DNA of 51,282 nucleotides, from NCBI RefSeq assembly GCF_014640615.1, contig NZ_BMHH01000026.1, forward strand, positions 1 through 51,282, in the 5' to 3' direction. The notes beneath the pieces were generated by a model, which was not told where the DNA came from, searched no databases, and saw only the letters and a program-made list of their open reading frames with translations. Positions 28,464 through 38,181 of the stretch are shown piece after piece; positions within the stretch are counted from its first letter, which is position 1, and the number at the start of each line of letters is the position of its first letter. A program made the translations under genes and the position numbers. Source of the DNA: Paramesorhizobium endophyticum (GTDB lineage Bacteria > Pseudomonadota > Alphaproteobacteria > Rhizobiales > Rhizobiaceae).

Positions 28464-30932
28464 ATGTTGTTTAATCGGCTAGCTCTCGACCTTGAATATT
28501 CTGGTGTCGCTCGACGGGAAGCGCCTTCGGCGCGTCATATCCCGTTCATCCGGCATGTCACCGATCACATTGTTAAAACCAAACACGACCAATACATTGG
28601 CGTGATCCGGATGAACGGCTTTTCGTTTCAGACGGCGGACAATCGGACACTGAACACGCTGCTTGAGCAGCGGAACACCTTCATCCGGTCGCTGAACAGC
28701 AGCCGGTGGGCGATTTATTCCCACATTATTCGCAAGCGCATCAAGCCGGATCTTCTGGGTGAGTTTCAGTCGGATTTCGCGAAATATGTGAATGATCGAT
28801 ACATGGCATCGCTCAAAGAGCGGTCCATGTTCACCAATGAGCTTTACCTGACGATCGTGCGCAAGCCCGCTATTGGCAAGATGGGGGCAATCGAAAGTTT
28901 CACCAATCTTCTTCGCGGCGCGACAACGGACGTTTCAGCCGAGCTGGAAAGCGAGCGCATCTCTGACCTTAAGGAGGTCTTAGGGCGCTTCACTGAGCAA
29001 TTTGCCCCATACAGGCCGCAGATTCTGAGTGTTTGCGAGCGCAATGGGGCGTTCTATTCGGAACCTTGTGAATTCCTTTCCCAACTGGTGAATGGGCCGC
29101 ACGATCATCAACTTCGCCTTCCCCGAATGAGCTTGGATGGCTATCTGCCAACACATCGCCCGCTGTTTCAGAAGCGGGCTTTTGCGCTGCAAGGCCGGAG
29201 CATCAATGATAGTTGGTTCGGTGCGATGCTGTCGATCAAGGAATACCCGACCGGCGTAGCGGCGGGTATGCTGGACCGGCTATTGAAGCTCAATCGCGAA
29301 TTCATCCTGACGCAATCGTTCTCGGTGTTCGAGCGGGACGAGGCGCGCGCTAAAATCGAGAAGCAAAGCGGCCAGCTCGCCGCCGGCGACGATGGCGAGA
29401 GCGCGCTCGTTGACGATGTGGCGAACGCCAAAGACCGCCTCATGAGCGGCATCGCAACCTATGGCGACCATCACTTGACGGTCTGCTGTCTGTCCCGTGA
29501 TCTGTCAGGGCTCGAACGTGGCGTTGATGAAGTGATGACCGGGCTTTCAGAGGTCGGCATCGTTCCCGTCCGCGAGGACGTGAATATGGAGAATTGCTAT
29601 TGGGCGCAACTTCCAGGCAATAATAGCTATATCGCACGAAATGCGATGATTAGCTCGCTGGAGGTCATGGGCTTTTCCTCATTTCACAATTATCCGAATG
29701 GTGAACGCAAAGGGCCGCGCTGGAACACGCCGGTTTCCCTCCTCGAGACGACTTCCCTCACACCATATTTCTTCAACTTCCATGAAAAGGGCGGCGACCG
29801 GCCGCCCGGTAATTTTTTCATCATCGGCCCAACTGGAACCGGCAAGACCGTGTTGCAAGGCTTTGTGATTTCTCAATTAGAACGGATCAGCCCCTCCCCT
29901 AACCTCGTATTCTTTGACAAGGACCGGGGCGGCGAAATCATGATCCGCGCCTTGGGCGGGTATTATGAAACATTGAAAATGGGGCAGCCCACGGGCTTCA
30001 ATCCTTTTCAATTGGACAATACGCCGCAAAATCGGGAATTCCTCTTTAAACTCGTCGAATATCTTTGCCTCGATCAGGGGCAGGAGAGGCTTGCATCAGT
30101 GGAAGCGGATATTGTTCGCGATTCCATTGCCAAGATTATGACCTATCAGCGCGAGCATCGGACTTGTGAAAATTTCCATGAACTGCTGCAAGGCCATCAG
30201 ATCAAGCAGTCGGGCGATCTGGCTTCTCGCTTTGATGAATGGGTAGATCATGAGCGCAGGGGCTGGTTGTTCAACAATCCGATGGATAGCTTTACCGTAA
30301 ATCCGCGCGTGATCGGTTTCGATATGACGGAAGTGCTGGATGCTGGGCGCATCCGCACGGCCTCTTTGATGTATATCTTCCATCGCTGTGAACAGAAGCT
30401 ACGGGAAGATGGACCGCCAACGGCATTTTTCATTGACGAGGGCTGGAAATATCTTCGCGATGAGTATTTCCCGCAATTCCTGCTCGACAAATTGAAGACG
30501 ATCCGAAAGCTCAACGGGATCATCGGCATTGGCACACAATCAGGCCAGGACATAATCAAGAGCAATGAAGCCGATGAACTGATCCAGCAGACGCAAACGA
30601 AAATTTTCTTTCCGAACCCCGACGCTGACGAACGTGTCCATCGGACGCGGTTTAAGCTGACGGCTCGCGAATATGAATGGATTCTCAAGACGCCAAAGAA
30701 TGAGCGCGCCTTCCTGATCAAGCACGGCCTGGATTCGGTTGTCGCCCGTCTAAATCTCAAGGGTATGCCGGAAGTCCTGAAGGTTCTCTCGGCAGATAAG
30801 GATAGCTTGGCCGAAATGGACAGGCTGCGCGACGAATTCCAAGATGATGTTTCTCAATGGCTTCCGATCCTGATGTTTGGCCGCGAGAATTTGGCGAGCG
30901 AGCAAGGTCGGCTGAAGGAGGATGACACATGA
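28464..30932 (+). CDS. virB4: VirB4 ATPase
   Basis: 822 residues, the usual length. The Walker A motif is IIGPTGTGKTVLQGF at about residue 453; Walker B is AFFIDEGWKYL near residue 653. It energises pilus assembly and transfer at the inner membrane. Its stop overlaps the next start (ATGA). Confidence 0.95.
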   Translation: MLFNRLALDLEYSGVARREAPSARHIPFIRHVTDHIVKTKHDQYIGVIRMNGFSFQTADNRTLNTLLEQRNTFIRSLNSSRWAIYSHIIRKRIKPDLLGEFQSDFAKYVNDRYMASLKERSMFTNELYLTIVRKPAIGKMGAIESFTNLLRGATTDVSAELESERISDLKEVLGRFTEQFAPYRPQILSVCERNGAFYSEPCEFLSQLVNGPHDHQLRLPRMSLDGYLPTHRPLFQKRAFALQGRSINDSWFGAMLSIKEYPTGVAAGMLDRLLKLNREFILTQSFSVFERDEARAKIEKQSGQLAAGDDGESALVDDVANAKDRLMSGIATYGDHHLTVCCLSRDLSGLERGVDEVMTGLSEVGIVPVREDVNMENCYWAQLPGNNSYIARNAMISSLEVMGFSSFHNYPNGERKGPRWNTPVSLLETTSLTPYFFNFHEKGGDRPPGNFFIIGPTGTGKTVLQGFVISQLERISPSPNLVFFDKDRGGEIMIRALGGYYETLKMGQPTGFNPFQLDNTPQNREFLFKLVEYLCLDQGQERLASVEADIVRDSIAKIMTYQREHRTCENFHELLQGHQIKQSGDLASRFDEWVDHERRGWLFNNPMDSFTVNPRVIGFDMTEVLDAGRIRTASLMYIFHRCEQKLREDGPPTAFFIDEGWKYLRDEYFPQFLLDKLKTIRKLNGIIGIGTQSGQDIIKSNEADELIQQTQTKIFFPNPDADERVHRTRFKLTAREYEWILKTPKNERAFLIKHGLDSVVARLNLKGMPEVLKVLSADKDSLAEMDRLRDEFQDDVSQWLPILMFGRENLASEQGRLKEDDT

Positions 30933-32140
30933 AGAAGGCTGCCTTTGTGATTGCGGCTTTTGCATCGTCGCACCTGAGCGCCGCCGCTCAGGTGCCGACT
31001 ACGGATGCTGCGGTCGAAAAGGAAGTGACGGGCGAAAAGAACCATTGGCTCAAGAGTGTCGAAATCAAGAAAGGGCAATCTGAGAGCACGAAGGGCGTTG
31101 CCTGTGCCTGGGGTTTAAGCCCAAAAGATGCATTGGCAAAACGCGCTGATGTGGCGGCGAAGATCGCCAACACCTGCTCGAGCGTCGGTGTCGATCCCGC
31201 CTTGGGCATGTCAATTGCTTATCAGGAAAGCCGATTCAACCAGAATTGCGTGGCGCCGACGACTCCGCATTCAGGCGGGGAGCGGGCAGAAGGCGTTATG
31301 CAAGTTCTTCCGCGAACCGGGCAGCGTATGTTCACAAAGGCTGGTCTTGGAACATACAACGGCAAGAACGAGGATCAGAATATTCTAGCCGGATGCCTTT
31401 ATCTCAAGGAAGGCTCGCAGATTGCCGGCGGCAGCAATTATCACATCGCGGGCGGCTATCATTCTGGCTACGACCACAAGGTATGGCGTGAACAGACGGC
31501 CATTCCTGGCTCATGGCCAAAAACGCTCGATTACGCCAACAAGGTATCTAATCGCTGGTATCCGATTTTCAGTAAATCCCTGGGCGGCTATCAGGGAGGC
31601 CGCTTCAGCATGGACGAGCTCAATGTGAACACTGTTGGCGCGGGCCAGGCAGGGATTACCCAAATCCAGCAGAATACAGCGACGATGACGCAGCGCATTG
31701 CAGAGCAAGCGGCCGCGGTCGGCACGACTGAAACTGATATTCAGTCGTGGGACCGGAATTCTCAGGCGCGCTTGCTGGTAGCTCAAAACTGGAACGGGCT
31801 GAATGAGGCGTTGGCGCTTTTCATGCTGTACAAGCAGGTGGCTCTTATGAGCGACTTGACCGACGATTCCGAAACGTCAGCGCTGACAAATTCTGTGAAA
31901 AAGCCCCGTCGTCGGAAAGACGATGTGAAGGCCGTCTATGATCAGCTCGAGCGCCGGTGGAAAATCCTCGGCGCTGACGGAACTTGGCGATATGTTGACG
32001 AACAGACAGGCGAGACCGTGAAAATGGTCCCAACAGGCGGAAATCCGGCTGATCAAGGCAATGATCTATCCAATGAAGCGATAACCGAACGGTTGCGCCA
32101 GATGAAGGATGAGGCCGCTGCGCGGGCCTCGAAGCAGTGA
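30929..32140 (+). CDS. Second lytic transglycosylase with VirB5-like start
   Basis: 403 residues. After the signal peptide the mature start AQVPTTDAAVEKE copies that of the VirB5 protein encoded next (AQVPTYDSAVHKE). An SLT-type domain follows (VDPALGMSIAYQESRFNQNC with the catalytic Glu, EGVMQVLPRTGQRM, AGGYHSGYDHKVW). A C-terminal region of about 150 residues is helical and basic. It sits where VirB5 is expected and probably arose by fusion or duplication. Its role may be to build the periplasmic part of the channel or act in recipient entry. Confidence 0.8.
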   Translation: MKKAAFVIAAFASSHLSAAAQVPTTDAAVEKEVTGEKNHWLKSVEIKKGQSESTKGVACAWGLSPKDALAKRADVAAKIANTCSSVGVDPALGMSIAYQESRFNQNCVAPTTPHSGGERAEGVMQVLPRTGQRMFTKAGLGTYNGKNEDQNILAGCLYLKEGSQIAGGSNYHIAGGYHSGYDHKVWREQTAIPGSWPKTLDYANKVSNRWYPIFSKSLGGYQGGRFSMDELNVNTVGAGQAGITQIQQNTATMTQRIAEQAAAVGTTETDIQSWDRNSQARLLVAQNWNGLNEALALFMLYKQVALMSDLTDDSETSALTNSVKKPRRRKDDVKAVYDQLERRWKILGADGTWRYVDEQTGETVKMVPTGGNPADQGNDLSNEAITERLRQMKDEAAARASKQ

Positions 32141-32154
32141 GGAAGGAACGCGAA

Positions 32155-32862
32155 ATGAGGAACTTGAAAAAAAGTGCTTTGAGTGTTGCGGTCCTTGCCA
32201 TCTCGGCGGTGCCGGGTGTGGCCCAGGTCCCAACCTACGACTCGGCGGTTCATAAGGAAACGATCCAAACCACCAAGAATACACAAACGATTCTGGAATC
32301 GAACGATCTTATCAAGCAGCAGACCAAGAGCATCCTCGAGGCCGTCACGGGCAACCGCCAGGACGGTTCGAGCTTCGCCAATGCCGCGCTTGGCGGCGGT
32401 TTTAGCTTCGGGCAAGCCCCGACATTTTCTGACGTGCTCGCTGGCGGCTCGATGAATTGGGGAAATCTTGGCGGCGATTTTCAAAAGCTCGCCTCGACGT
32501 TGATCAACGGCATGAAACTTGTGAAATCGCTTTCGGGCAAAGAGGGCATGGCGAAGAGTTCATCGAACCAGGCCGGATATGAAAGCGCGCTGAACATGGC
32601 GACGTCACTTGCCGGTATTGTCTCCGGATCACAAGCGGCTGTGGCGAACAGAACATCGCAGTTCCAGAACGCGGGCGGCCAGATCGGGCAGTCGAAAGAC
32701 ATTAAGGGCTCGATCGACATGAATACGCAGATGCAGCTGCAAACCGCGCAAACGACAAATGAAGCCATCGGCGCGGTCACGGCGCTGGGCGCTGCTGAAC
32801 AGAGCAAACTTATGAAGCAGCTTGCTGAGGAAAGCGGGACCGCTGACCTTCTGAATTACTGA
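32155..32862 (+). CDS. virB5: VirB5-like minor pilus protein
   Basis: 235 residues with a signal peptide (to GVAQVP). The mature protein is mostly helical with Gln-, Ala- and Ser-rich parts, as in VirB5/TrbJ proteins, starting AQVPTYDSAVHKETIQTTKN. It is expected at the pilus tip. GGAAGGA lies before the ATG at 32155; the GTG at 32137 overlaps the previous stop and is less likely. Confidence 0.75.
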   Translation: MRNLKKSALSVAVLAISAVPGVAQVPTYDSAVHKETIQTTKNTQTILESNDLIKQQTKSILEAVTGNRQDGSSFANAALGGGFSFGQAPTFSDVLAGGSMNWGNLGGDFQKLASTLINGMKLVKSLSGKEGMAKSSSNQAGYESALNMATSLAGIVSGSQAAVANRTSQFQNAGGQIGQSKDIKGSIDMNTQMQLQTAQTTNEAIGAVTALGAAEQSKLMKQLAEESGTADLLNY

Positions 32863-32877
32863 CGAGGTGGGAAAATT

Positions 32878-33108
32878 ATGAAAGTGGGGAATATCGGGTT
32901 GCTGGTCGCTGTAATGACAGCGCTCTCGGCTTGCGGACATAGGGAGCTGAAGGCTCCTTGTTCAAGCAGTGACGTTCCGCGGAACGTGACGCAATTTTTC
33001 GAGGGTCAGACTTCGCATCCGACGCCATTTGACGCGCTCGGCTTGGATGAACGCGATTGCGGCCCTCTTCGCCCATTGAACAGAGAGCCGGCACCGGCTG
33101 GGGAGTAA
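32878..33108 (+). CDS. virB7: Lipoprotein in the VirB7 position
   Basis: 76 residues with a lipobox (TALSAC) at the end of its signal sequence. The mature part has four further Cys, a PFDALGLDERDCGPL motif and a Pro-rich end. By position and type it is the outer-membrane lipoprotein that stabilises VirB9. It could instead act in entry exclusion; sequence alone does not decide. Confidence 0.7.
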   Translation: MKVGNIGLLVAVMTALSACGHRELKAPCSSSDVPRNVTQFFEGQTSHPTPFDALGLDERDCGPLRPLNREPAPAGE

Positions 33109-33113
33109 TCGGC

Positions 33114-34151
33114 GTGGGCGACTTCATAACTGAGATCATGAATAAGGTCGATACGGTAGGCTCCACTTATGTCCAGTCGGCCTATAGCTCGCTGTCGGCG
33201 CCAGTCATTGCATCCCTGAAAATCTTTTTTGCGATTTCCGTCGCTTACTACGGCATTCGGGTGATGCTCGGCATGTCGAATGTAAGCCTTGGTGAGGTAT
33301 TCAAGCGATTATCCGTCATTATGTTGATCATGGTGGGATTGTCGGCTTGGGCGAACTATCAGGTTTTCATTTACGATATCGTCATTGATGTGCCGGAATC
33401 GGTGGGGAATACCCTGTTCAAGGGTTTTGCCGCTGGCAACGTGTCAACGGGAGCGGAAAGCGCATTGCAGACCGCTTGGGACACCGGATGGGAAGCAGTT
33501 CGAGCGGCTTTCGCAAAGGGTGGTATCCGTTCGATGGGCGCATTTCTGGTTGCCGGGCTTTTGGCATTAGCAAATATCATCTTCGTAGTTTCAGGCTTTT
33601 TTGTCGTCGCGATGGCGAAAATGATCGCTTTCGTGCTTCTTGCACTCGGCCCAATCTTCATTGGTTTGGTTGCTTTCGAATGGTCGAGGAATTGGTTCTT
33701 TTCGTGGATTGGCGCTCTATTCACAACCATGTGTACCTTGATGATTGGATACGCAATTCTCGGCCTGGTGCTTGGTATCGGCTGGAACACAATCGAAAGC
33801 GTGAAGGTTGCAGCTGATGACCTGTCAATCATGCTACGGGATGCTGCGGAATATCTCTTCCTTTGCGTTCTGGGCGCGTTTGTTTTTCTTCAGGTGCCCA
33901 CGCTCGCGTCGATGGTATCAGGTGGCATTTCTGCAAATGTTGGCCAATCCATGGGCGTATCATCCCTTAATTCGGCGCGGTCTGCTTTGGGTAAAATCGG
34001 ATCGGCGAATCGTAATCGGATATGGGGAACCCATGCCCGCCAGCAGCGCATGGCAGATCAGCGCATGGCAAACGCAATTAGCGCCGGCATAGACGGTGCG
34101 AGAAGACGCGGTTCGGCAATCACCTCCGCGATCCAAAACAATAGAAATTAA
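33114..34151 (+). CDS. virB6: VirB6-like polytopic membrane protein
   Basis: 345 residues from GTG 33114 after GGGGAG. At least five hydrophobic segments (FFAISVAYYGIRVML, MLIMVGLSAWANYQ, FLVAGLLALANIIFVVSGFF, MIAFVLLALGPIFIGLVAF, MCTLMIGYAILGLVLGIGW), as in VirB6/TrbL channel proteins. The C-terminus is basic and cytoplasmic. Confidence 0.85.
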   Translation: MGDFITEIMNKVDTVGSTYVQSAYSSLSAPVIASLKIFFAISVAYYGIRVMLGMSNVSLGEVFKRLSVIMLIMVGLSAWANYQVFIYDIVIDVPESVGNTLFKGFAAGNVSTGAESALQTAWDTGWEAVRAAFAKGGIRSMGAFLVAGLLALANIIFVVSGFFVVAMAKMIAFVLLALGPIFIGLVAFEWSRNWFFSWIGALFTTMCTLMIGYAILGLVLGIGWNTIESVKVAADDLSIMLRDAAEYLFLCVLGAFVFLQVPTLASMVSGGISANVGQSMGVSSLNSARSALGKIGSANRNRIWGTHARQQRMADQRMANAISAGIDGARRRGSAITSAIQNNRN

Positions 34152-34163
34152 CAGGGGTCATTG

Positions 34164-34907
34164 ATGTTCAGGAAAAAGAAAGTGGAGCCGCAAGGCCCCG
34201 CTGCGGGAAAAGAGTCTGACTCGATGGTAGAGCGGTCATACTACCAGCAGGGGGAGACGTGGGAAAAATCAGTTTATCGGAGCGCCGTGGCGAGTAGGCG
34301 CTTGGCATGGGCGGTTGCCGGATCTGCTGTGCTTATTGCGCTGGTGGAAGCAGTGGCGCTGGCATCCCTCATCCCATTGCAGACATACGAACCGTACCTG
34401 ATCGTTCAGGACAAAACGACTGGTTATCTCGAAATCGCGCGAGCGCTAAAGCCGGGAGCTCTCGCGGATGACGCTGCGGTTACGCAGGCGAATATTGTGC
34501 GTTATATCCGGGCGCGCGAGACTTATGATTACAATGGTCTAGGCCGCGACTATCAGCTGACGCTCCTGCTTTCGACGGGCCGGGCTGCCAAGGATTACGA
34601 GGCTCTCTACAGCGAAGCAAATCCGCAAGCACCGCAAAAAATTCTCGGACGCTCGGCGCGCATAAACGTCAATGTGAAATCCGTGTCGTTGCTCAACGAA
34701 AGGACCGCAACCGTTCGGTTTTCGACTGAACGGATAGACGACACACAAAAAACCATCAGCCATTATGTGGCAACGGTGCGCTTCCGCTATTCAACCGCTC
34801 CTATGAAAAATGAACTGCGTTTTGATAATCCTCTAGGCTTTCAGGTATTTGAATATCGTCGGGATCAGGAGTCTGTGAACGACGCGCCGCGGACGGTTGG
34901 ACCATGA
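34164..34907 (+). CDS. virB8: VirB8-like assembly factor
   Basis: 247 residues. One membrane segment near residues 48-70 (AWAVAGSAVLIALVEAVAL), then a periplasmic NTF2-like domain (RETYDYNGLGRDYQLTLLLS, SLLNERTATVRF, ISHYVATVRFRY). It links inner-membrane and core complexes. The stop overlaps the virB9 start. Confidence 0.9.
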   Translation: MFRKKKVEPQGPAAGKESDSMVERSYYQQGETWEKSVYRSAVASRRLAWAVAGSAVLIALVEAVALASLIPLQTYEPYLIVQDKTTGYLEIARALKPGALADDAAVTQANIVRYIRARETYDYNGLGRDYQLTLLLSTGRAAKDYEALYSEANPQAPQKILGRSARINVNVKSVSLLNERTATVRFSTERIDDTQKTISHYVATVRFRYSTAPMKNELRFDNPLGFQVFEYRRDQESVNDAPRTVGP

Positions 34908-35752
34908 AAAAATTCCGCATTCTTCTTCTCGCCGGCATTGCGGCGACGATGGCATTCACTCCCGCGATGGCAGAAAGAAAGCCCGCCGGCGGTCGCTATG
35001 ACCCACGGATTCGCACTGTCGTTTACAAGGCCGATGATGTGGTAGGCATCACTGCCACCTATGGCATCTCCACCATGATTGTCTTTGGTGACAATGAGAT
35101 GGTGGAAACAATCACGCTCGGAGATTCCGTTGCCTGGCAGGTGGTTCCGAATAGCAAGAAGAACATTATTTTCATCAAGCCGGTCGAGAAAAACGCGCGA
35201 TCAAACATGAATGTCGTCACCAATCGACGCATTTATTCGTTTGACCTATCTTCGAATTCCTCCACCAGCAGGAGCGAGCAGACATTTAAAATCCGGTTCC
35301 TTTATCCAGAGGAGCAATATAACGCCAAGCTTCTGGCGGAAGCAAAGGCGGCGGTAGAAAGCCCGAACCTATCCAACCTCGATGTGGCGAACACCAACAC
35401 CGATTATGCCTATAAAGGCGACGATGGGGCGAAGCCCGCCGCCGTGTTCGATGACGGCGTGAAGACCTTTTTCAAATTTACCGGCGATGTACCGGCAATC
35501 TACGCTGTTGATGGAGATCGGCGCGAGACGCTCGTAAATTTTCGTCGCGAAAAAGAGTTCATCGTCGTTGACCGTGTGAATTTCCAGTGGACCATGCGTA
35601 ACGGCAATGTCGTGACGTGTGTTTTCAATCTGCGGGCTCCATCTGACAATCCGAAACCTTCCGTCGATGCTGTTGCTGCGCCGCGCAAAATCCAATCCGG
35701 ATTGGGCGGACGGGCGCTTGCCAAGAGCGGTCCCGTAAATCCAGATAGGTGA
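34904..35752 (+). CDS. virB9: VirB9 outer-membrane core protein
   Basis: 282 residues with a signal peptide (to PAMAE). The N-terminal VirB9 pattern is DPRIRTVVYKADDVVGITA and the C-terminal one is AVFDDGVKTFFKFTGDVPAI with VDRVNFQWTMRNGNVV. Forms the outer-membrane ring with VirB7 and VirB10. Confidence 0.95.
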   Translation: MKKFRILLLAGIAATMAFTPAMAERKPAGGRYDPRIRTVVYKADDVVGITATYGISTMIVFGDNEMVETITLGDSVAWQVVPNSKKNIIFIKPVEKNARSNMNVVTNRRIYSFDLSSNSSTSRSEQTFKIRFLYPEEQYNAKLLAEAKAAVESPNLSNLDVANTNTDYAYKGDDGAKPAAVFDDGVKTFFKFTGDVPAIYAVDGDRRETLVNFRREKEFIVVDRVNFQWTMRNGNVVTCVFNLRAPSDNPKPSVDAVAAPRKIQSGLGGRALAKSGPVNPDR

Positions 35753-35756
35753 TAAG

Positions 35757-37121
35757 ATGGCACTCAGCGAAGAAGAATATCGGCAAATCGCGGCAAGTAG
35801 CGATATAAGCGCTGAACGTCGGTCGCCAGGAGGCGGAGGCCGCAAGTCGGTTCCGATTCCGGTAATGGCTCTGGCGGCTATAGCCGGTATCGGCGGCATA
35901 TGGTTCTTGACCAAGGACGATACTCCGCCTCGGCGTTTGACCGATCCGGACACGGAAGCCTTTAGCACCACCACTCCGATTCCGCCAACAGTGCCGCCGG
36001 CACAAGTGACAGAGTCACCCGCTTCGGATAACCGCGTTGTCATGGAGCCGGAAGCAAACGTTGCGCCTCCCCCACCTCTCGTTGCTCCAAGCGCGCCGGC
36101 AACTCCGCCTGTTCAAGAGGCGGTTGTAGCGCCGCCGCCAATGGAAGCGCCGGCGGCGCCGGCGCCGGTATCCGTCTCAGGGGAACCAGCTCAAGTTGAT
36201 AATTCGAAAGAAGAGGAAGAGCGTTGGAAACGGTTACGTTCAGACCAACTCATCAACGTAGGGAGCACAGGTTCGAATGACGCGGGTGGAGATGGGCTTG
36301 GAGACGGAATTAATCCAGGTTCAGCCGTAACCGAAGATGTGAATTCCGAGGCTAACATGGCGTTCCTCGATAAGCAGGCTCGAAAAGGGGTCGCTGTCTC
36401 AGTTGCCGGCAAGATCGATAGAACAGATGCCTATATTGTCGAAGGTACGATGATCAAGGGTGTTCTTGAAACCGCCATTCAATCGGATCTACCTGGCTCA
36501 GTTCGAGCGGTGATTTCAGAAGATGTTTGGTCCTTTGACGGTCGCCGTATTCTGTTGCCTCGTGGCTCGAGGCTGATTGGAGAATATAGCTCTGCGATTC
36601 AGCAAGGACAGACGCGCGTTCTTATCGCTTGGAACCGGGTCGTTCGATCTGACGGCGTAAGTGTTCAGATCGGATCGATTGGAACGGATACGCTCGGTCG
36701 ATCCGGAATGACTGGCAAGGTCGATCATCACGTCATTGAGCGATATGGTGGTGCTATGCTCCTGACGCTGATCGGCGGCGGTACGCAATTTCTCGCAACC
36801 CTCGGCCAGGAAGCGAGCCCGCCGTCGCAAACTATTTCGCGGATCGATCCCGTCACGGGCGAAACCATCACCACGACGATTGACGGCAACAACAGCAGGA
36901 ATGAAGCGCGGGAAATCGCGGCCCGGACTATCAGCCAATCAGTTCAGGAAATGGCGAACGAAGCGCTCAAGAATTCCATGCAGATAAAGCCGACGATCTT
37001 CGTCAATCAGGGCGAACGGATCATGATCTTTGTGCGTCGCGATCTCGATTTCTCAGCGCTGTATGAAGATCCAGTTCGCGAGAAAATGCGGGAATTGGGA
37101 AACCAGCATGTCTATAAATGA
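35757..37121 (+). CDS. virB10: VirB10/TrbI scaffold protein
   Basis: 454 residues. One membrane segment near residues 37-53, a Pro-rich periplasmic spacer (about residues 70-145), and the TrbI domain (AYIVEGTMIKGVLETAIQSD, RRILLPRGSRLIGEYSS, MLLTLIGGGTQFLAT, NQGERIMIFVRRDLDF). It spans both membranes. Its end overlaps virB11 by 14 nt. Confidence 0.95.
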   Translation: MALSEEEYRQIAASSDISAERRSPGGGGRKSVPIPVMALAAIAGIGGIWFLTKDDTPPRRLTDPDTEAFSTTTPIPPTVPPAQVTESPASDNRVVMEPEANVAPPPPLVAPSAPATPPVQEAVVAPPPMEAPAAPAPVSVSGEPAQVDNSKEEEERWKRLRSDQLINVGSTGSNDAGGDGLGDGINPGSAVTEDVNSEANMAFLDKQARKGVAVSVAGKIDRTDAYIVEGTMIKGVLETAIQSDLPGSVRAVISEDVWSFDGRRILLPRGSRLIGEYSSAIQQGQTRVLIAWNRVVRSDGVSVQIGSIGTDTLGRSGMTGKVDHHVIERYGGAMLLTLIGGGTQFLATLGQEASPPSQTISRIDPVTGETITTTIDGNNSRNEAREIAARTISQSVQEMANEALKNSMQIKPTIFVNQGERIMIFVRRDLDFSALYEDPVREKMRELGNQHVYK

Positions 37122-38181
37122 AGATGCCGTTGAGACTTTAAAACAAACCTCATATGTGCTGGCTGACGCGCTTCAGCCCGTGGAAAAATGGCTGAATCAG
37201 CCTGATGTGGTTGAAATCTGCATCAATAAGCCGGGGGTAGTGTTCGTGGAGCGCATCGGCGGCGCAGGTATGGAAGAGCACAGCGTACCGGCACTATCTG
37301 AGAAGGAAGTGATGCACATTGCGCGACGGGTTGCGGCGGCTACGAAGCAAGCCGTCGCGGCCGAGAAGCCAATCCTTTCGGCAACATTGCCTGATGGTTC
37401 TCGCTTTCAGGCAATCTTACCGCCTGCAGCTCCGTATGGCGGATCGATCACGATCCGCAAGCAGGTCATTCAAGACATGAGCATGGCCGATTATGTGAAT
37501 CGTGGCGCATTTTCTCGCACGGTTCGCCGCTATCAGAAGGTCAATATCGGATCGGAAAAAGCCTCTCTCCTGCCCGCTCACGAAAAGGAACTGATCGGCT
37601 ACCTTCGTGAAGGGCTGTTTGCAGATTTCCTTGAGCTCGCCATCAAAAGCAAAATCTCGATTCTGCTATCTGGAGGGACCAGCACGGGCAAGACCACATT
37701 CTTGAACATGCTCTTGAAATCGGTCTCACCCAGGGAGCGGATACTGACCATTGAAGATGTGAGGGAATTGAAACCCCCGCAAAGCAATTGGGTGTCGCTC
37801 CTTGCTTCTAAGGGCGAGCAGGGCCAAGCGAAGGTGACGATACAGGATTTGCTTGAAGCATCGCTTCGGATGCGTCCTGACCGCATTTTCCTTGGCGAGC
37901 TCCGTGGCGAGGAGGCATTCACATTTCTTCGTGCTGTCAACACTGGCCACCCTGGCTCGATCAGCACGATTCACGCTGACTCCACTGAAATGGCATTTCA
38001 CCAGCTCGTGCTTATGGCCCTCCAGGCCAATCTTGGCCTGCGTGCAGATGATATCATGGGATATGTGAAATCGGTGATACCGATCGTCATTCAGCTTTCC
38101 CGCTGGGAGGACGAGGAGACGGGTATAGATTTTCGCGGCGTGTCTGACATTTATTATCTAGCGGCGGAAAGGCTCTTGTGA
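37108..38181 (+). CDS. virB11: VirB11 traffic ATPase
   Basis: 357 residues. Walker A is LLSGGTSTGKTTFLNML near residue 187; then ILTIEDVREL, FLGELRGEEAFTFLRAVNTG and GSISTIHAD. Hexameric ATPase that switches the system between pilus assembly and DNA transfer. The start at 37108 lies in the end of virB10. Confidence 0.95.
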   Translation: MSINEDAVETLKQTSYVLADALQPVEKWLNQPDVVEICINKPGVVFVERIGGAGMEEHSVPALSEKEVMHIARRVAAATKQAVAAEKPILSATLPDGSRFQAILPPAAPYGGSITIRKQVIQDMSMADYVNRGAFSRTVRRYQKVNIGSEKASLLPAHEKELIGYLREGLFADFLELAIKSKISILLSGGTSTGKTTFLNMLLKSVSPRERILTIEDVRELKPPQSNWVSLLASKGEQGQAKVTIQDLLEASLRMRPDRIFLGELRGEEAFTFLRAVNTGHPGSISTIHADSTEMAFHQLVLMALQANLGLRADDIMGYVKSVIPIVIQLSRWEDEETGIDFRGVSDIYYLAAERLL

